NCBI GenBank assembly: GCA_963971575.1
Contig: OZ020616.1
Span: 55,597,201-55,661,200 of the forward strand
Direction: 5' to 3'
DNA from: Liopterus haemorrhoidalis
Taxonomy: Eukaryota; Arthropoda; Insecta; Coleoptera; Dytiscidae
Length of the DNA stretch: 64,000 nucleotides
The notes under the pieces were generated by a model. The model made no database searches. It was given only the letters and a program-made list of their open reading frames with translations, and had not been told where the DNA came from. Shown piece by piece: positions 10,346-21,899 of the stretch. The number at the start of each line of letters is the position of its first letter. Positions within the stretch are counted from its first letter, which is position 1. The translations under genes and the position numbers were made by a program.

Positions 10346-11150
10346 TATTTTTTACTTTCAAGTCGTAATAGAGAATACAATTTTTCGTAAAACGTCAAAT
10401 CTTAATGCAGCTTGTACATTATATGTATATGGATGTCCACCAACTTCAAAAGACATTACAGGGGGGCCATGATACAAAAAAAAAACACTGGCCTAAGCCA
10501 GTCTTTTATTTATTTATTACTCATAGATTCATCAACATGAACTTTACGAATAATACCAATGATTTCAGAACAAGAATGTTCAAGTTTTGCTAAATTGGTG
10601 TAGATATATTTTAGTAAAAAATATAAATAGTATCCTAAAAGCATTTGACATTTCTCAACGTCAGTCTTTATTATAAAACCCACCATTTTAAAACCAAATC
10701 CTTGTTATCCTCGGACTTTTCATTCACAAAACCATTATTGAATGAAACTTTGCTCGTGACATATTTAAATCTGATTTGGGAATCGGTATTTGGTTAGGGG
10801 GAAGACAGTGCAAATAATAGTAGATGAAATACACGAGAATAAAAGTATCAGAGAACAGTCACAGCCCAGCGTGATACTTTATGTTTGGACATGTAAATTC
10901 AATAAATATTCAAGGGGGTCGTGGAAAAACAATCATCACTGGAATTCAATTTCATTTCGCAATCGGATTTGTTGTTTAATTTCACTTTAAAGATAAAGTT
11001 TGGAATTTAGATCATTCACACCATTTATAATTGTTACAAACAGGCGCCCACACAAAGAAATGAGCGGGGGGGGGGCGTCTATTGCGAAAAAATATGTGAG
11101 ATAATACAGGAGGGGAGACTTACATGAGGGGAGACTTACGGGAGACTTAC
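10346..11150. other. Unassigned sequence, G-rich tract and short tandem repeat
   Basis: No gene recognised. A run of about ten G near 11066 and three to four copies of GGGGAGACTTAC between 11113 and 11150 are the only structure seen. Confidence 0.35.
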
Positions 11151-11189
11151 AAAAACTAAGAACGAAAAAAAAATATTGGAACTGTTTTA

Positions 11190-11830
11190 CTGCTTTTCAA
11201 AATATTCGCCTTTAAGATTTATATGCATGCGTTCAAACCAATTCTCGAAAAAAAAAAATGCTACTCTGAAGTTGGTATCTCAAAACCATGGTTTTTGAAG
11301 GCTTCAACAGTTCTTGAAGGTAAGAAAATCGCTGTACATGCATTTTTTGTTTGACATTGGGGAACAAAAAAAAAAGTCGTTAGGGGATAAATTAGGTGAA
11401 TACGGACAATGCAATGAGACATTAATTCGATGTTTTTTTCCTTCAAATAATCAATTGTTTGACGTGCTGTATAGGAGCTTGCATTGTCATGATGAAGAAT
11501 GATGCGACGTTTTTGGTTGTTTTTCCTGATTTTGTCGATCACTTCTGGCAAACAAATTGTTGTATACCATTTAGCATTAACTGTTCTCCGATCCTCTAAA
11601 GGAATGGTTGCGGCATGTCCAGTACAACCGAAGAAACAAGCGATCAATTTCTTGGAAGTGCTTCGTGGACGTGCTTTTAATTTTTTTAGCATTCCTTTAC
11701 ACCAATCAACACGAGCCTTTTTTTAAGTTTCGGTCAAATTATGCGGAATCCATCGGGAACAGATCTTTTTCACAGCTAAATGTTCATGCAAAATCAAATG
11801 TATTGCAGTCTGCGATATGCCTCTATCTCA
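11190..11830 (-). pseudogene. mariner (DD34D-type) transposase relic
   Basis: Minus-strand frames read LHEHLAVKKICSRWIPHNL near 11790, then KKARVDWCKGMLKK. Then directly follows ARPRSTSKK and CFFGCTGHAATIPLEDRRTVNAKWYTTICLPEV. Next come the second catalytic aspartate (LHHDNASSYTARQT) and a broken C-terminus ending ENWFERM..GEYFEKQ near 11193. The segment with the first aspartate (GDE) is deleted between MLKK and ARPRS. The conserved PPYSPDLAP stretch is scrambled. It is inactive. Confidence 0.85.
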
Positions 11831-12089
11831 CGGTAAGTCACATATCGATCTTATTCAATCATTTTGCGCAACATCGATGTTTTTTTGAATCACAACCAAT
11901 TTTGGCCTTTAAAAACTCACGTCTGGCGCCAGGTAGTTCTGTGGACATTAAGTTCTTTCTGTATCGTTCTCTTCTATGTGGATACAGGGCGACCTCTACG
12001 ACGGCTTCCCTGAGGGTTCAATTCTAGGGCCATTCTGAAGATCGTTTACTGCCTTCTGGAGGGTTTGACCAATCAGATTCCACTTTGGA

Positions 12090-13123
12090 TTTCCAAGTAT
12101 ATTTTATTAACCAAACTATCTTTTTATGGTTTTGACGACAAGAGCCATGCCATGCTTAAATCATACTTATCTAACCGGAAACAGTTTACCCAATTTAAAA
12201 GTAGCGTTTCTGAGTATCTTCCTTTACATTTTGGTATTCCCCAAGGTTCAGTTCTCGGACCGCTACTATTCTTAATATATGTTAACGACTTGCCTCTCGC
12301 TATAACATCTAAATCAATTCTTTACGCTGACGATACAACATTACTAAATTGCAACCATGATCTAGAATCCCTTATTACGGAAAATGTTTCTCTGGTGAAA
12401 AGTGCAAACTCTTGGCTGTCTAGCAATAAACTAATTTTAAATGCAGATAAAACCCAGACCTTGCTACTGAGCACCAGAAAACATGATTTTGCCAATCCCC
12501 CTTTCGTTAAATTTTTTGGTATCCACGTTGATCCTTACCTTCGTTGGGATCAGCACGTGGATGTACTCAGTCGTAAACTGCGATCGACCGTGTATCTAGT
12601 AAGGAATCTGAAGCATGAAGTCAGCATAGATGTTGTGTTGAAAGCCTATTTCTCCCTCTTTCAGTCCCACCTAACCTATGGGTTAATAACCTGGGGACAT
12701 TCACCTGCAGCCAAAAGAATTTTCAGCTTACAACGTAAAGTTGTAAGAATAATTACCAGTGCTCCTTTTAGAGCGGATTGTCGAGATCTTTTTGTAAAGC
12801 TGAAAATAATGTCATTGCCTTCACTATTTATTTATTTGTGTTTATTGTTTGTACGCAAAAACTTACACAATTATATCACTTTTAGTGAAACGTACGAGCA
12901 CAACACGCGTTGTAAAAATAATATTCGTGGTAAGTTTTTGCGCTTAAATAAATCCAGGAATTGTTCAAATTACTTTGCTGTGAAATTTTATAATCTTTTA
13001 CCAGAGATTATTACTACACTACCACTAGACAAATTCAAACTTAAACTTAAACACTTATTTATAAATAACCCATTGTACACAATTGACGAATTTAACAACG
13101 TTAATTTTGATGAACTTTTATGA
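12090..13123 (+). pseudogene. LINE reverse transcriptase, C-terminal two thirds, open frame
   Basis: The frame from 12065 is 352 codons long. Counted from there, the palm has FGIPQGSVLGPLLF at 56-69, the catalytic YADD at 87-90, and the KTQTLLLSTRK and FFGIHVD..LRWDQH thumb-proximal motifs. A C-terminal region follows (TYGLITWGHS, LQRKVVRIITSAPFRADCRDLF). No stop interrupts it, so this is a young but 5'-truncated copy. The N-terminal endonuclease and the first palm motif are missing. The first ~25 residues of the frame are read-through from flanking DNA. Confidence 0.9.
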
Positions 13124-13200
13124 CTTTGTCTCTTAATATTCATTGACTGACTGAAAGCAGTTCTTGGTATTTGTAATTTGGTCAATAAAACTATTATTAT
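12090..13200 (+). mobile_element. 5'-truncated LINE, copy 1 of family L
   Basis: Starts inside the reverse transcriptase palm (KYILLTKLSFYGF), abutting the mariner relic. It ends with GACTGACTGAAAGCAGTTC, TTGGTCAATAAAAC and a short ATT run. The same 3' tail follows the LINE at 28112. A microsatellite-like tail rather than poly(A) is seen in several LINE clades (CR1/L2/Rex-like); I do not assign one. Confidence 0.85.
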
Positions 13201-14003
13201 TCTGCCAGTTCCCAAAGATGAGTATTGGGAATATGGTTTGAACAAGAAATGCAAAATTCTGCGAAGACATCTGTTAATAAAAACTTATAGTTTATGGGTA
13301 GTTTCTTTAGTAATTATCCTATTAACTATTAGTGAATTAACTATTATGAAGATAGGAGTTGTAGAGTTTTTTTTTTTTTGGATTTTCAGTGAATAAAAAT
13401 AAATAAGATATATATTTGGGGAAATTTAAGAACCAAAATTGACTATATTTTGGGAAATCTGCACTTGCTAGCTATATTTCTATTTTCATCTTCCTAGTTC
13501 GTGTAAATTTATTAAATCGTCAATAGTTTGATTGTGGTTGTGGTTACTACTGTAATAAAATATAAGATCTAAACTATTTTGCTATGTTCTGAACATTTCT
13601 AAAAATCGATATATCACCAAATATTAATCCTACCAAAGTTTATAAGCTATAAAATCCTCTTAATGCATAGAATATAGAATTTGTGTTGACATATCTGAAC
13701 TATGTGTTAGGATTGACACTATCCTAACAAAACTTCGTCCTTTCCGAGCAAACTGCAAGGACTAGAGAAAAAGTTATATTGCTACCACTAGCAAATATTT
13801 ATACACCATTCTGATCGGACTTTAATAAAATACGGCTTACAAATAGTGCCTTTCAAAAAGATTAAATAAAGGTTTGGTTGAAAAAAGAAACTGTATAGAA
13901 AAAAATCGTGATATTTACATTTTTACAAACCATTAAAGTATATTTAAACTTGTAAAGTATGCTCCTATATTTATTAATATTTTAAAATTTTTTAATAATT
14001 TTT
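13201..14003. other. Unassigned A+T-rich sequence
   Basis: Nothing recognisable apart from short homopolymer runs. Confidence 0.35.
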
Positions 14004-14501
14004 ACTTGCCCGACCTTAATATATAAGGGGCAAGTATTGTAATCGCGAAAATTTTCGAATTCGAGATTTTGACTGATGACCATGTTTCATGGTCCAGGGA
14101 ATCCAAAAAACCTATTTTCGAAGTGCCGTCCGTATGTGTGTGTGTCTGTGTGTGTGTCTGTGTGTGTGTCTGTGTGTGTGCCTGTGTGTGTGTCTGTGTA
14201 TACACGATAACTCAACGGTTAACTTAAAGAGTTCGTTCTGGTACTAAAAAATTCTCCTAATAATTGGGAAGAACCATATTGTTTTTTTTTAAATCCGAAA
14301 CCGGAAACGGAAGTTATTAACCTTTAAAATTAAAAAAAAATTCGTAACTAGTAAATCAAGCCTTGGACAAACATTTGTATAGGACATAATTTGATGTATT
14401 TTTGAAGATTTATCTAAATCTTCTTTCAAATTTTTTTTTTTTAAATAATTTTTTTTTTTATGTATTTTTTTTAGTATTTTGTTTTGTATGGGAGGGCAAG
14501 T
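14004..14501 (+). mobile_element. Family C element with GTGTGTCT microsatellite
   Basis: The ends ACTTGCCCGACC and GGGAGGGCAAGT are inverted. The left end can also fold on itself (ACTTGCCC with GGGGCAAGT at 14027). A (TGTGTGTC)n tract lies at 14134-14199, followed by GATAACTCAACGGTTAA. The order T-rich end, terminal hairpin, GTCT-type tract parallels families A and B. It is non-coding. Confidence 0.6.
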
Positions 14502-14579
14502 CTAGCGGAGGTGTCCCTTCGCCACTGGTTTCAACACACATTAAAAATCTAATAAAAATCCAAATTAATACTTGATCAG

Positions 14580-14920
14580 TTTTATTTTTATAGATATCGA
14601 AGTTTTTATATTAAAAGAAAAATGGGCTCATATTCTTGTTAATAGTGAGAAATATGTTTTTGAAGTTGAAAAATATTATCAATTTATTTCCTATTAATCT
14701 AATGAAGACTTGAATACGAAGCAAATGCCGAAAAAATGCTGGGATTTTTGTCAAATAACGAAGAAAAGTGATTATCAAAAAACTGTTGATTTTGATGTGA
14801 TTAAAAGTTAATTAACAAATGTTCCTTGACATCCCGTATTATGTTGGCTTCTTACACTTATTAAATGCCTACAAAATCCTGAAATGTGTGAAAATTCAAC
14901 TTCACATAATTTTTTTTCAT
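14580..14920 (+). repeat. Family D repeat, copy 2
   Basis: Contains CTAATGAAGACTTGAATACGAAG, AATGCTGGGATTTTTGTCAAAT, GTGATTATCAAAAAACTG, ACTTATTAAATGCCTACAA and the terminal TGTGTGAAAATTC region. It aligns with copy 1 (2080-3160) and, reversed, with 50580-51100. The 5' limit is uncertain. Confidence 0.65.
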
Positions 14921-15289
14921 TAGTTGATATTATTTTATTAGCATACAAGATACTAAGAGAAATATTAGTATTAAAAATATTTGTTTACTCCTGTTTTTTA
15001 AAAGATAATTAATTTAATTTTTAGTTAAAAATCAAGTTTTCAAATATCCTGATAATGTCTACAGGGTCACAGCTAATTTTAATTATTTCCAAGCACGAAG
15101 CAAGTTAAGTACTTCTTTGGTCCATTAAAATATTGCCTTGATAGCTTCTTACGCTTTGCGCTCTTTTCTTTCTCTTTTCTCGGGAAATTTAAGGTTTGCA
15201 TGAATAATAAGAGGCACTCAGAGAGAGAAAGGAATATTTTAGAACACTTGTCGGTTACAGTTAGCCAAATAATTTATAATAGAACATAA

Positions 15290-16095
15290 TAATTGGTTGT
15301 GTTTGCAAAATTAAACATAACTATTTTTTTTGCCGCAGAATACGCCTTTGTATAATAAGAGTTAGTAGCAAGAAGCGTCTGAATATTGGTAGGTAAGGAT
15401 ATTTTTTTGGACAGCTAAATTTTGTATGAATAAGTTACAATTGCGAAAATGAATTGGGTATTCAAACAATAAGGGCCGGTTTCCGAAAGCCTAGTTAACT
15501 GTAACCAAATAGTTAGAAAATTGTTGCTATGGTTACTTATGGGATTGTTATGTTGTAACCCAGTTTAACCAAAAGATTAAACTTGACTAAGCTTTCAGAA
15601 ACCGGCCCTTAGTGGTTCAAATCGCTGACAGACAAATTATCACACGGACATAAAGGAGAAGAAACCATACTAGTTCTATGCAGATGATATGGAGAGAAGG
15701 TGTGATTAAATCTAAGCCGGATAAAAATGCATATAAAAGATCTGCTTTGGTGAGAAGAAAACCAAAGCTCTCTGGGAAAGAGTGGTTGAATTTGACCATA
15801 GTATAATCCTTTGAACTGTAGAGAATCTATGTATTCTTGTTGCCATTGGCTGTACATGGAAGATTTGAAGATTGACATAATCTCATGTTTAAGAGGAATA
15901 TTTAACAGGGAGCCATTTACAGCTGCTTCTTTGGCTAGAAGATCGACTTCAATGTTGAAATCAAAATCTGAGTGGCCTTTAATCCAACACCTATAATTTA
16001 ATACGCCAACGTGTGTCCCTGCGTGGGTGCGTGCTATGACCTCAAAAACTAATTTGAAGCGAGATTCCGAAATGTAACGAAATATTCCGAAGCTC
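15290..16095 (-). pseudogene. RNase H-bearing LINE remnant interrupted by a small MITE
   Basis: The minus-strand frame from about 16090 contains an RNase H-like end (WIKGHSDFDFNIEVDLLAKEA). A C-terminal tail follows with LRFNHTFSPYHLHR, a cysteine pair SPLCPC and ..DLNH at 15612. After the 136-bp MITE at 15473-15608, the frame resumes as LLFEYPIHFRNCNLFIQNL. This layout fits I/R1/LOA-group non-LTR elements. The reverse transcriptase is not present. Stops appear downstream. Confidence 0.7.
15473..15608. mobile_element. GGGCCGG-type MITE, 136-bp complete copy
   Basis: GGGCCGGTTTCCGAAAG and CTTTCAGAAACCGGCCC are inverted ends. The flanks TAA (15470-15472) and TTA (15609-15611) fit a 3-bp target site with one change. 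The interior contains AACCAAATAGTTAGAAAATTG and TTGCTATGGTTACTTATGGG. It disrupts the RNase H-type LINE, whose frame continues on the other side. Confidence 0.8.
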
Positions 16096-16835
16096 ACCGA
16101 AGTGTATATTGACGTATTACGCGTGATAATAATAGTTTTTAATTGATATGTTTACACAAAAATAATATAAATTAAAATTATTAGTAGCAAAAAAATAATT
16201 ATTTTAAAAAATTCTTGGTTTTGATGAAAGTATGTAAGGAAAATGTGTCTTTCTTTTCTTTATTATTATTTTTTCAATGCTTTATTATTTTTTTATTTCT
16301 ACGATTAACGTTTTAAATTATCTAACGTTTTAAATTTTCAAAAATGTAAATATAATGCAGTGAGTAAAACACGCTTTGGTTAAAATTAATAATTTTTAAC
16401 AAAAATTACCGGTCGAATTTGGTCATTCATATCAGCGTCACTAGGTGACAACTTATTTGTGTAAATTTAAAATTGCTTCGAAATATTTAAAATATTTTGG
16501 TAAAAATTACAAATTGATACATTCAATAGTTTGCATAGTCATGTTGGTATTAAAACATGGTAAAAAATTTCACTTTCTTAAAATGTCATTTGACATATGT
16601 CATAAAGATAAATGATATCTTAGTTATAATGATCATAACAAATCTGAAGTAGGTTTTACAGTGTAAGGAATATTTTGAAATAACAAATTTACATCTAAAA
16701 GTCAGTACTACATTATAAAAGTAACCAAAATAACCAGATCTGGTTTGGTCTTACAAATGTGAACGCAATATATTAAAGCGGGCAAACAATTAAATTTTAC
16801 TGTGTAATAGTTTCTCACGATTTATGTCAAACTGA
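16096..16835. other. A+T-rich, nothing recognised
   Basis: No frame, repeat or fold that I can support. Confidence 0.35.
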
Positions 16836-16847
16836 TTTGAGATATAT

Positions 16848-16980
16848 TGTAAGTACGCTTTTTTTCCGTGTGTGTAGTTTTCTGCGTGCGCTTTTTTCCG
16901 CGTGTGTATTTTTTCATGTGCACTTTATTCCGTGTGCGTATAAATCCGTGTGCGTTTTTTCCGTGTGCGTATTTTTATAT
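16848..16980 (+). repeat. Degenerate tandem repeat around TTTTTTCCGTGTGCGTA
   Basis: Six to seven imperfect units of about 17-22 bp, each with TTT-CCGTGTGYGT or a variant. The frame through it has no coding meaning. Confidence 0.6.
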
Positions 16981-17154
16981 TATATAAGAAATTGGAAAAT
17001 TGATTTTAATAAATATATTTTAAATTTCACCTCTCAAATCATTTTTAGTTTTAACATTATAATGCACTGAGTGAAAATGAATCGTTTTCCCATCTTAAAA
17101 AGTTGATGCATAAATAATTCGGAATAATACTCATTATTTGTCCAGTTTTTAATA

Positions 17155-17246
17155 ATGGGCGAAGAGTTGATTCAATTTGAATTGGATGAAGTAAGGCGTA
17201 TGGCTAGAGAAAGAAGTCTGAGGTGTCGAGCAAGTTCCACATTAAG
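17155..17246 (+). other. Candidate small exon with 5' splice site
   Basis: ATG opens a 31-codon frame, MGEELIQFELDEVRRMARER and on. It is rich in charged residues and is immediately followed by AAG|GTAATG, a good splice-donor match. It does not lie in any repeat I recognise. There is no acceptor or second exon that I can link, so it may be chance. Confidence 0.2.
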
Positions 17247-17259
17247 GTAATGATGTGTT

Positions 17260-18370
17260 TGCCAACACAGTTGGCAACGGGTGCACTAGTAATTTAATAA
17301 TTTTACCGATGATCGTAAGATCGTTAGTATATTCTTTGATATTGTGGATCACTTACATAAACAAATGACACTATCACAAAATAGCACTGTCGTATTTTAC
17401 GAACTGGATGTGCATCCGATACTACTCTGTCCGATTTTTTTTTATTGATTGAAACCGTTTCTATTAGTTTCATAATGTAATCCATAGTTAACTTTTATAC
17501 ATATAATATGAATAAATTCTCTTGTGGTTACACATTTAATATGTAGACGGTTCTAAGAATTGTTCTAAAAATATAATAATCAATAGAATCAAAAAGAAAA
17601 TGAAAATAAAACCGTTCTTATACGTTCTATCAATATCTTAATTCTTCTTTTAGACAATGGCCTTAAACCGTTCTTCGAAAAATCAGTAAAAATATTCTTT
17701 TTCACTCAGATGAACATTTGATTCGAGATCATTTTTCTTTATAAATTGCTCAGGATTTTACCAAGTTAATCGTGAAAAATGTAACGGAAAATAAAATCCT
17801 GGAATGAAAAGCTAATGATTCAAAATGAAAACTTAAAAATAGAATTTTAAACATCTAAAACATTAAATAACAATTTTAAAAGAAACAGATACAAGATATC
17901 ATTATCAGAAATCAAAAATGAGTAATAATATTAGTTATAATTGTGTTTTATATGCTAAAAAAGAGCCTTAGCAGAAAAGCTATCTGTTGCTATACCTTCG
18001 GCACTATATGTTAGTCACCACGTGACCAAATACAATATTTTATCTACGACTATATAGTTTTATCATTAGAAAAATAGTAAATTTGATTTGGAAACACAGA
18101 TATTCTAATTGTCAATTGTAAAAAATCAGAACTGACGTCATCAAGATGGTTACTGAACCATCAGCTGTTTGTAACCTACAACAATGTTTAAAATTTAATT
18201 AGTTATTGTTAATTTATTCTATTTCATAAATAATATTCTAGTTATAATGATGGTCTGTGGCTAAAAATTTAGTTAAAATTTCATCTCATGATTATTATTT
18301 CGCTCTGTTTGCTTTGATTTACCTACAAATACGTAAGTATACACAAGACGTCAAAAATTAATGAATTCTG
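17260..18370. other. A+T-rich, nothing recognised
   Basis: No element termini or protein motif seen. Confidence 0.35.
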
Positions 18371-18374
18371 GGAT

Positions 18375-18905
18375 AGTAAACAAGCAAAATTTTCGTTACC
18401 ATGCTGCTGAAAACCCTCGAGAACTCTACCAACGACCTCTTCACAGCCCAAAAGTCACTGTTTGGTGAGCTTTGTCCCCTGTAGGCATCGTGGGGCCTTA
18501 TTAAAGAGGCTGGCGTCACTGTTCTTGTGACTTCTGTTCGATATTGTGACATGTTGGAGATTTTTTTACGTCCCAAAATGGAGGAGTACGTTACAGACGC
18601 CTTCAGGTTTTAACAGGATGGACCCACAGCCCATAACATCCGTTGTTCGAGCGCATTTTGCAATAAACGTTCTCTGGTCGACTGGTCTCCTTGCGAGAAG
18701 CCGTTCAATGGCCCCCTCACACCCCTGATTTGAGCCCCTGCAACTTTTTTTTATGGGGGTACCTCAAGGCAGAGTTTTTAAACATCGTCCTTGAACCCTA
18801 CAAGAACTCAAAGAAGCCATTCATGAGGAAATCGCCGGGATTCCTCCAGATATGCTGGTAAGAGTGGAAGAAAACTTCAAGGAACGGCTACATACGAGGT
18901 AACCG
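18375..18905 (+). pseudogene. Decayed rosa/Tc1-mariner-type transposase fragment
   Basis: Across several frames I read AAENPRELYQRPLHSPKVTVW, then SPVGIVGPY, a broken QQDGATAH-like stretch (ILTGWTHSP in a shifted frame), and PPHTPDLSPCNFFLWGYLKAE. These match the middle and C-terminal catalytic parts of the rosa-like transposase at 42763-43850, but with many frameshifts and stops. It is an old relative, not a recent copy. Confidence 0.7.
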
Positions 18906-19019
18906 GACTGGCAACATAGATTTTGATCTGGAAACATTTGGGCGGGACTTGGAAGAGCGGCAAGTGAACATGTGGCCTTCAGTACAAGTTTGAACTCGCA
19001 AGAGTAATATTGTTGTCCG

Positions 19020-19770
19020 TATCGACTTTTTTTGCGAAATAGTTTTTTTTAGTGCGTTCTAAAAAAGAGTGACATTAATTTCGAGCAACGGTGTGCTATC
19101 AGGTTTCTCTTCAGACTTGGGCACAGTGCAACGGAAACATTTGCAAAACTTCAGCAGACCTACCAGACAGTGTTTTGTCAAAGTCCCAGGTTTTTTGGTG
19201 GTTTAAGACATTTTGAGAAGGAAGAGAGTTGGTTAAAGATGAATCACGCAGCGGAAGGCTTTCATCTTCAAGAACTGATGAAAATGTCGACAGAACCCGG
19301 GATCTTGTGCGTTCAGATCGTAGGTTAACAGTCAGCATAATCGGGGAAGAGTTAAATTTGACTCTACCTTTCATCATATTTTGACCAATGAATTGGGGAT
19401 GAGAAAAATCTGCTTGCCACATAGCAATTTCAATAAACGAGTTTTTGGCCAGTACAAACATTTCTGTAGCTCCTCAGCCTCCTTATTCGCCTAACTTGGG
19501 TCCTTGTGACTTTTTCTTCTTCCCACGATTGAAAAATCATCTCAAGGGACGTCATTTTGGGACACTTGAAACATTCAAACGTCCGTAATCGACCAGCTGA
19601 AAGTTATTCCAGTATCCGAGTTTCAGCACTGCTATGAGGATTGGAAAAACCGTCTCCAGCGCTGTGTGGCTTCCCAAGGAAGTTATTTTGAGCGAGGCAA
19701 TATCGAATTGAAATTCTAATCGAATATAGTTTTTTTTAAGTCAATCCGGTTACATAATTTAGACACTTCG
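19020..19770 (+). pseudogene. mariner relic with internal deletion
   Basis: The N-terminal part reads SQVFWWFKTF, EGRELVKDESRSGRLSSSRTDENVDRTRDLV and RRLTVSIIGEELNLT in shifted frames. It then jumps to the C-terminal catalytic segment PQPPYSPNLGPCDFFFFPRLKNHLKGRHFGTLE. The first two aspartates are deleted. The flanking AT-rich ends are near 19020 and 19770, but TIRs are not clear. Confidence 0.75.
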
Positions 19771-19949
19771 TATGTGTATCGCCCGTCAAGGCCAACATTT
19801 GGATTGATCGTCCAAATGTTCTAACAAAAAAAACCTTATTTGATGTACTTTTAATAAATTAAAAGTTTTGTTCAATAACTTGTACCGTTTTTTTAGAATT
19901 CACTTCAGAAATGTGTAACTCCATTATGCCCCAGCCTGTATAAAAGAAT

Positions 19950-20130
19950 TTAAACAGGCAGACCAAGCATTGAAGATGCACTACGTTTTGCCGTTCTATG
20001 AACAGCTACCACGCCAGAAACTATTGATAAAGTCCATGCTTTGGTTTTGTCTGGCGAGTGTAAGTGCGCGAAACAACAAAGGTTATAAGCATCTCAACTG
20101 AGCGAATTCATTTCATTTTGCATAATAAAT
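19950..20130 (+). pseudogene. mariner N-terminal fragment
   Basis: The frame reads GRPSIEDALRF, then TATTPETIDKVHALVLSGE, matching the linker between the two helix-turn-helix units of mariner transposases. Stops occur on both sides. A related fragment lies at 48880-49325. Confidence 0.65.
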
Positions 20131-20139
20131 TAAATATAA

Positions 20140-21190
20140 AAAGAAAATCTGCAAGATGAGTTACCACGTTTGCACTCAGAGCAAAATGCTAACATCAGCC
20201 GACTGTTGGTATTTAAGAAGAATTTAGCGGATTTTAGTCTATTCTACTCAGGATTCGAACCCAGAAAAGATTTTTTTTATGTGAAAAACTCGTTTTGCAA
20301 TTTAAATCCAACGTTTGCTTAATAATTCTCATGATATTTGCTGAGTAAGCTCTCGCTGGAGTGCTAAAAGCTTTAAATACCTTCCATCATTAATATATTT
20401 TAATTAGGAATTAGCAAGTATATAATAAAACGATTATAAACAAAGAACATTAATATAAGAGCACGTGCAGAATTATATTGGGTGACTGTAATAGTTACTG
20501 AGATATTTCTATACCGGCTGTACGAAATTACTAATTTCTTCTGAATTATATTAATTTAGAAGTTGTTAATATGCGGATATTTGCTAAACTAACTTTAGAA
20601 ATTATTTCCGGAATCGCAAAATATTAAATCTTATATATATGAGTGAACAGGTTCATTTAGAAAATGAGACGCATTCATTATTTTTGCACGATTTGTAAGG
20701 GATGTAATTTTGGTATTATTTCATAAATAAATTCAGTATAACCATCCATGTTTCGTTTTGAATTTCAACTTAATTTTGTTTTTTTTTTTAAATGTAAGTT
20801 TAGTTAAAAATATCTCTCTGTAGATTCATTGTTTTCGTTCTAGTTAAACTTGCAGACGTAATTTACTATCACGACTCGCAGCTATCACTGCGGTATAGCA
20901 GCCCTCCTAGTTACTTCGCTTTGTCTTATGTTTAGAAACGTTGTAGTTTTTTATAATAGACTTGAGATTAGTTCATTGTATTAAAACGTATTTTTCAATT
21001 CATTTACGTGCGTAGCATGGCATTCGGTTGTACTAAACCTCTATTCATATATAAATTCTCATAGGAATTAAATATAAATATATTTAGTGATTTTATCACA
21101 TATCAAAGTGTCTGGTGTGCTCTTCAATTGCAAATGTTTCGTTGGCGTCATTCAGAAGTTTCCTCAGCATCTGAGTACCCAGAATACATA
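20140..21190. other. Unassigned sequence
   Basis: No gene or repeat ends recognised. Confidence 0.35.
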
Positions 21191-21198
21191 TATCCACG

Positions 21199-21451
21199 CA
21201 GAGCCGTAGTAAGGGGGGGGGGCGGAGGGGGCGTCGGCCCTGGGCGCACTAAGGAAAAGGGCGCTGACGGGCTTGGTGAGGCGCTATTGTGAAGGTGAGG
21301 ACCTTTTTTTGCTCGTCACTTGGATTTCGGGAGGTGAGGACCTTTTTTTTGCTCATCACTTAAATTTTGAGAGGTGAGAACCTTGTTTTTATTTCCTAAG
21401 GGCGACAAAACGGTTCTGCCCCTAGTGCAAGTTTTCCTTACTGCAGCTCTG
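21199..21451. mobile_element. hAT-type MITE, TIR CAGAGCYGYAGTAAGG
   Basis: The ends CAGAGCCGTAGTAAGG and CCTTACTGCAGCTCTG are inverted. An exact 8-bp duplication TATCCACG is at 21191-21198 and 21452-21459. Eight-base duplications and a CAGNG start fit hAT. The interior has three tandem units of GAGGTGAGGACC-T(7-8)-GCTCATCACTT, a module also found in the differently ended hAT MITE at 26889 and partly at 50849 and 47880. Confidence 0.9.
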
Positions 21452-21659
21452 TATCCACGAGAACAAATGTCAGTAACATTTGTTTATTGAATAATCACAT
21501 AAGATACTGTAGTCAAACGTCCGTTGCGTCCACGAAAGTACACGATAGCTCTGTGTGGAGTGCTCGAAATTCCACATCAGTTAGCGGTTTGCTTAGAGCC
21601 TCAACAATCCAATTAGTATAAAAATTAGAATTAGTCATAAAAATCCTTTTAGCCTAATT

Positions 21660-21723
21660 TGCTCTGCACGTGTACGTGGACCGACAGACAGACTGAGAGA
21701 CAGACCGAGAGACAGACCGAGAT

Positions 21724-21757
<34 letters not shown>

Positions 21758-21893
21758 GTCATGCTAAGAATAGTCAAAACGATTATGTAGAGACCTTAAT
21801 TCGTGGAGATCCATCGAAATCTCGAAATGTTAAAATCGGTATGATCTCAATACCTCCCTTATATATGTTGGCGGTCGGTAAAAATGAAAAATC
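21660..21893 (-). mobile_element. Family B element with (GTCT)n tract
   Basis: Read on the minus strand it starts TTTTTACCGACCGCCAACA, passes through CATACCGATTTTAACATTTCG and GATGGATCTCCACGAATT, and enters a GTCT microsatellite of seven or more units at 21725-21760. It fades near 21660. The same end occurs at 10240 and, more decayed, at 3965. Confidence 0.65.
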
Positions 21894-21899
21894 AACCCG

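Noticed and set aside
14002..14205. Frame rich in THTQTHTQ
   Set aside because: Translation of the GTGTGTCT microsatellite.
16837..17070. Frame LFFRVCSFLRALFSACVFF..
   Set aside because: Direct translation of the TTTTTTCCGTGTGCG tandem repeat.
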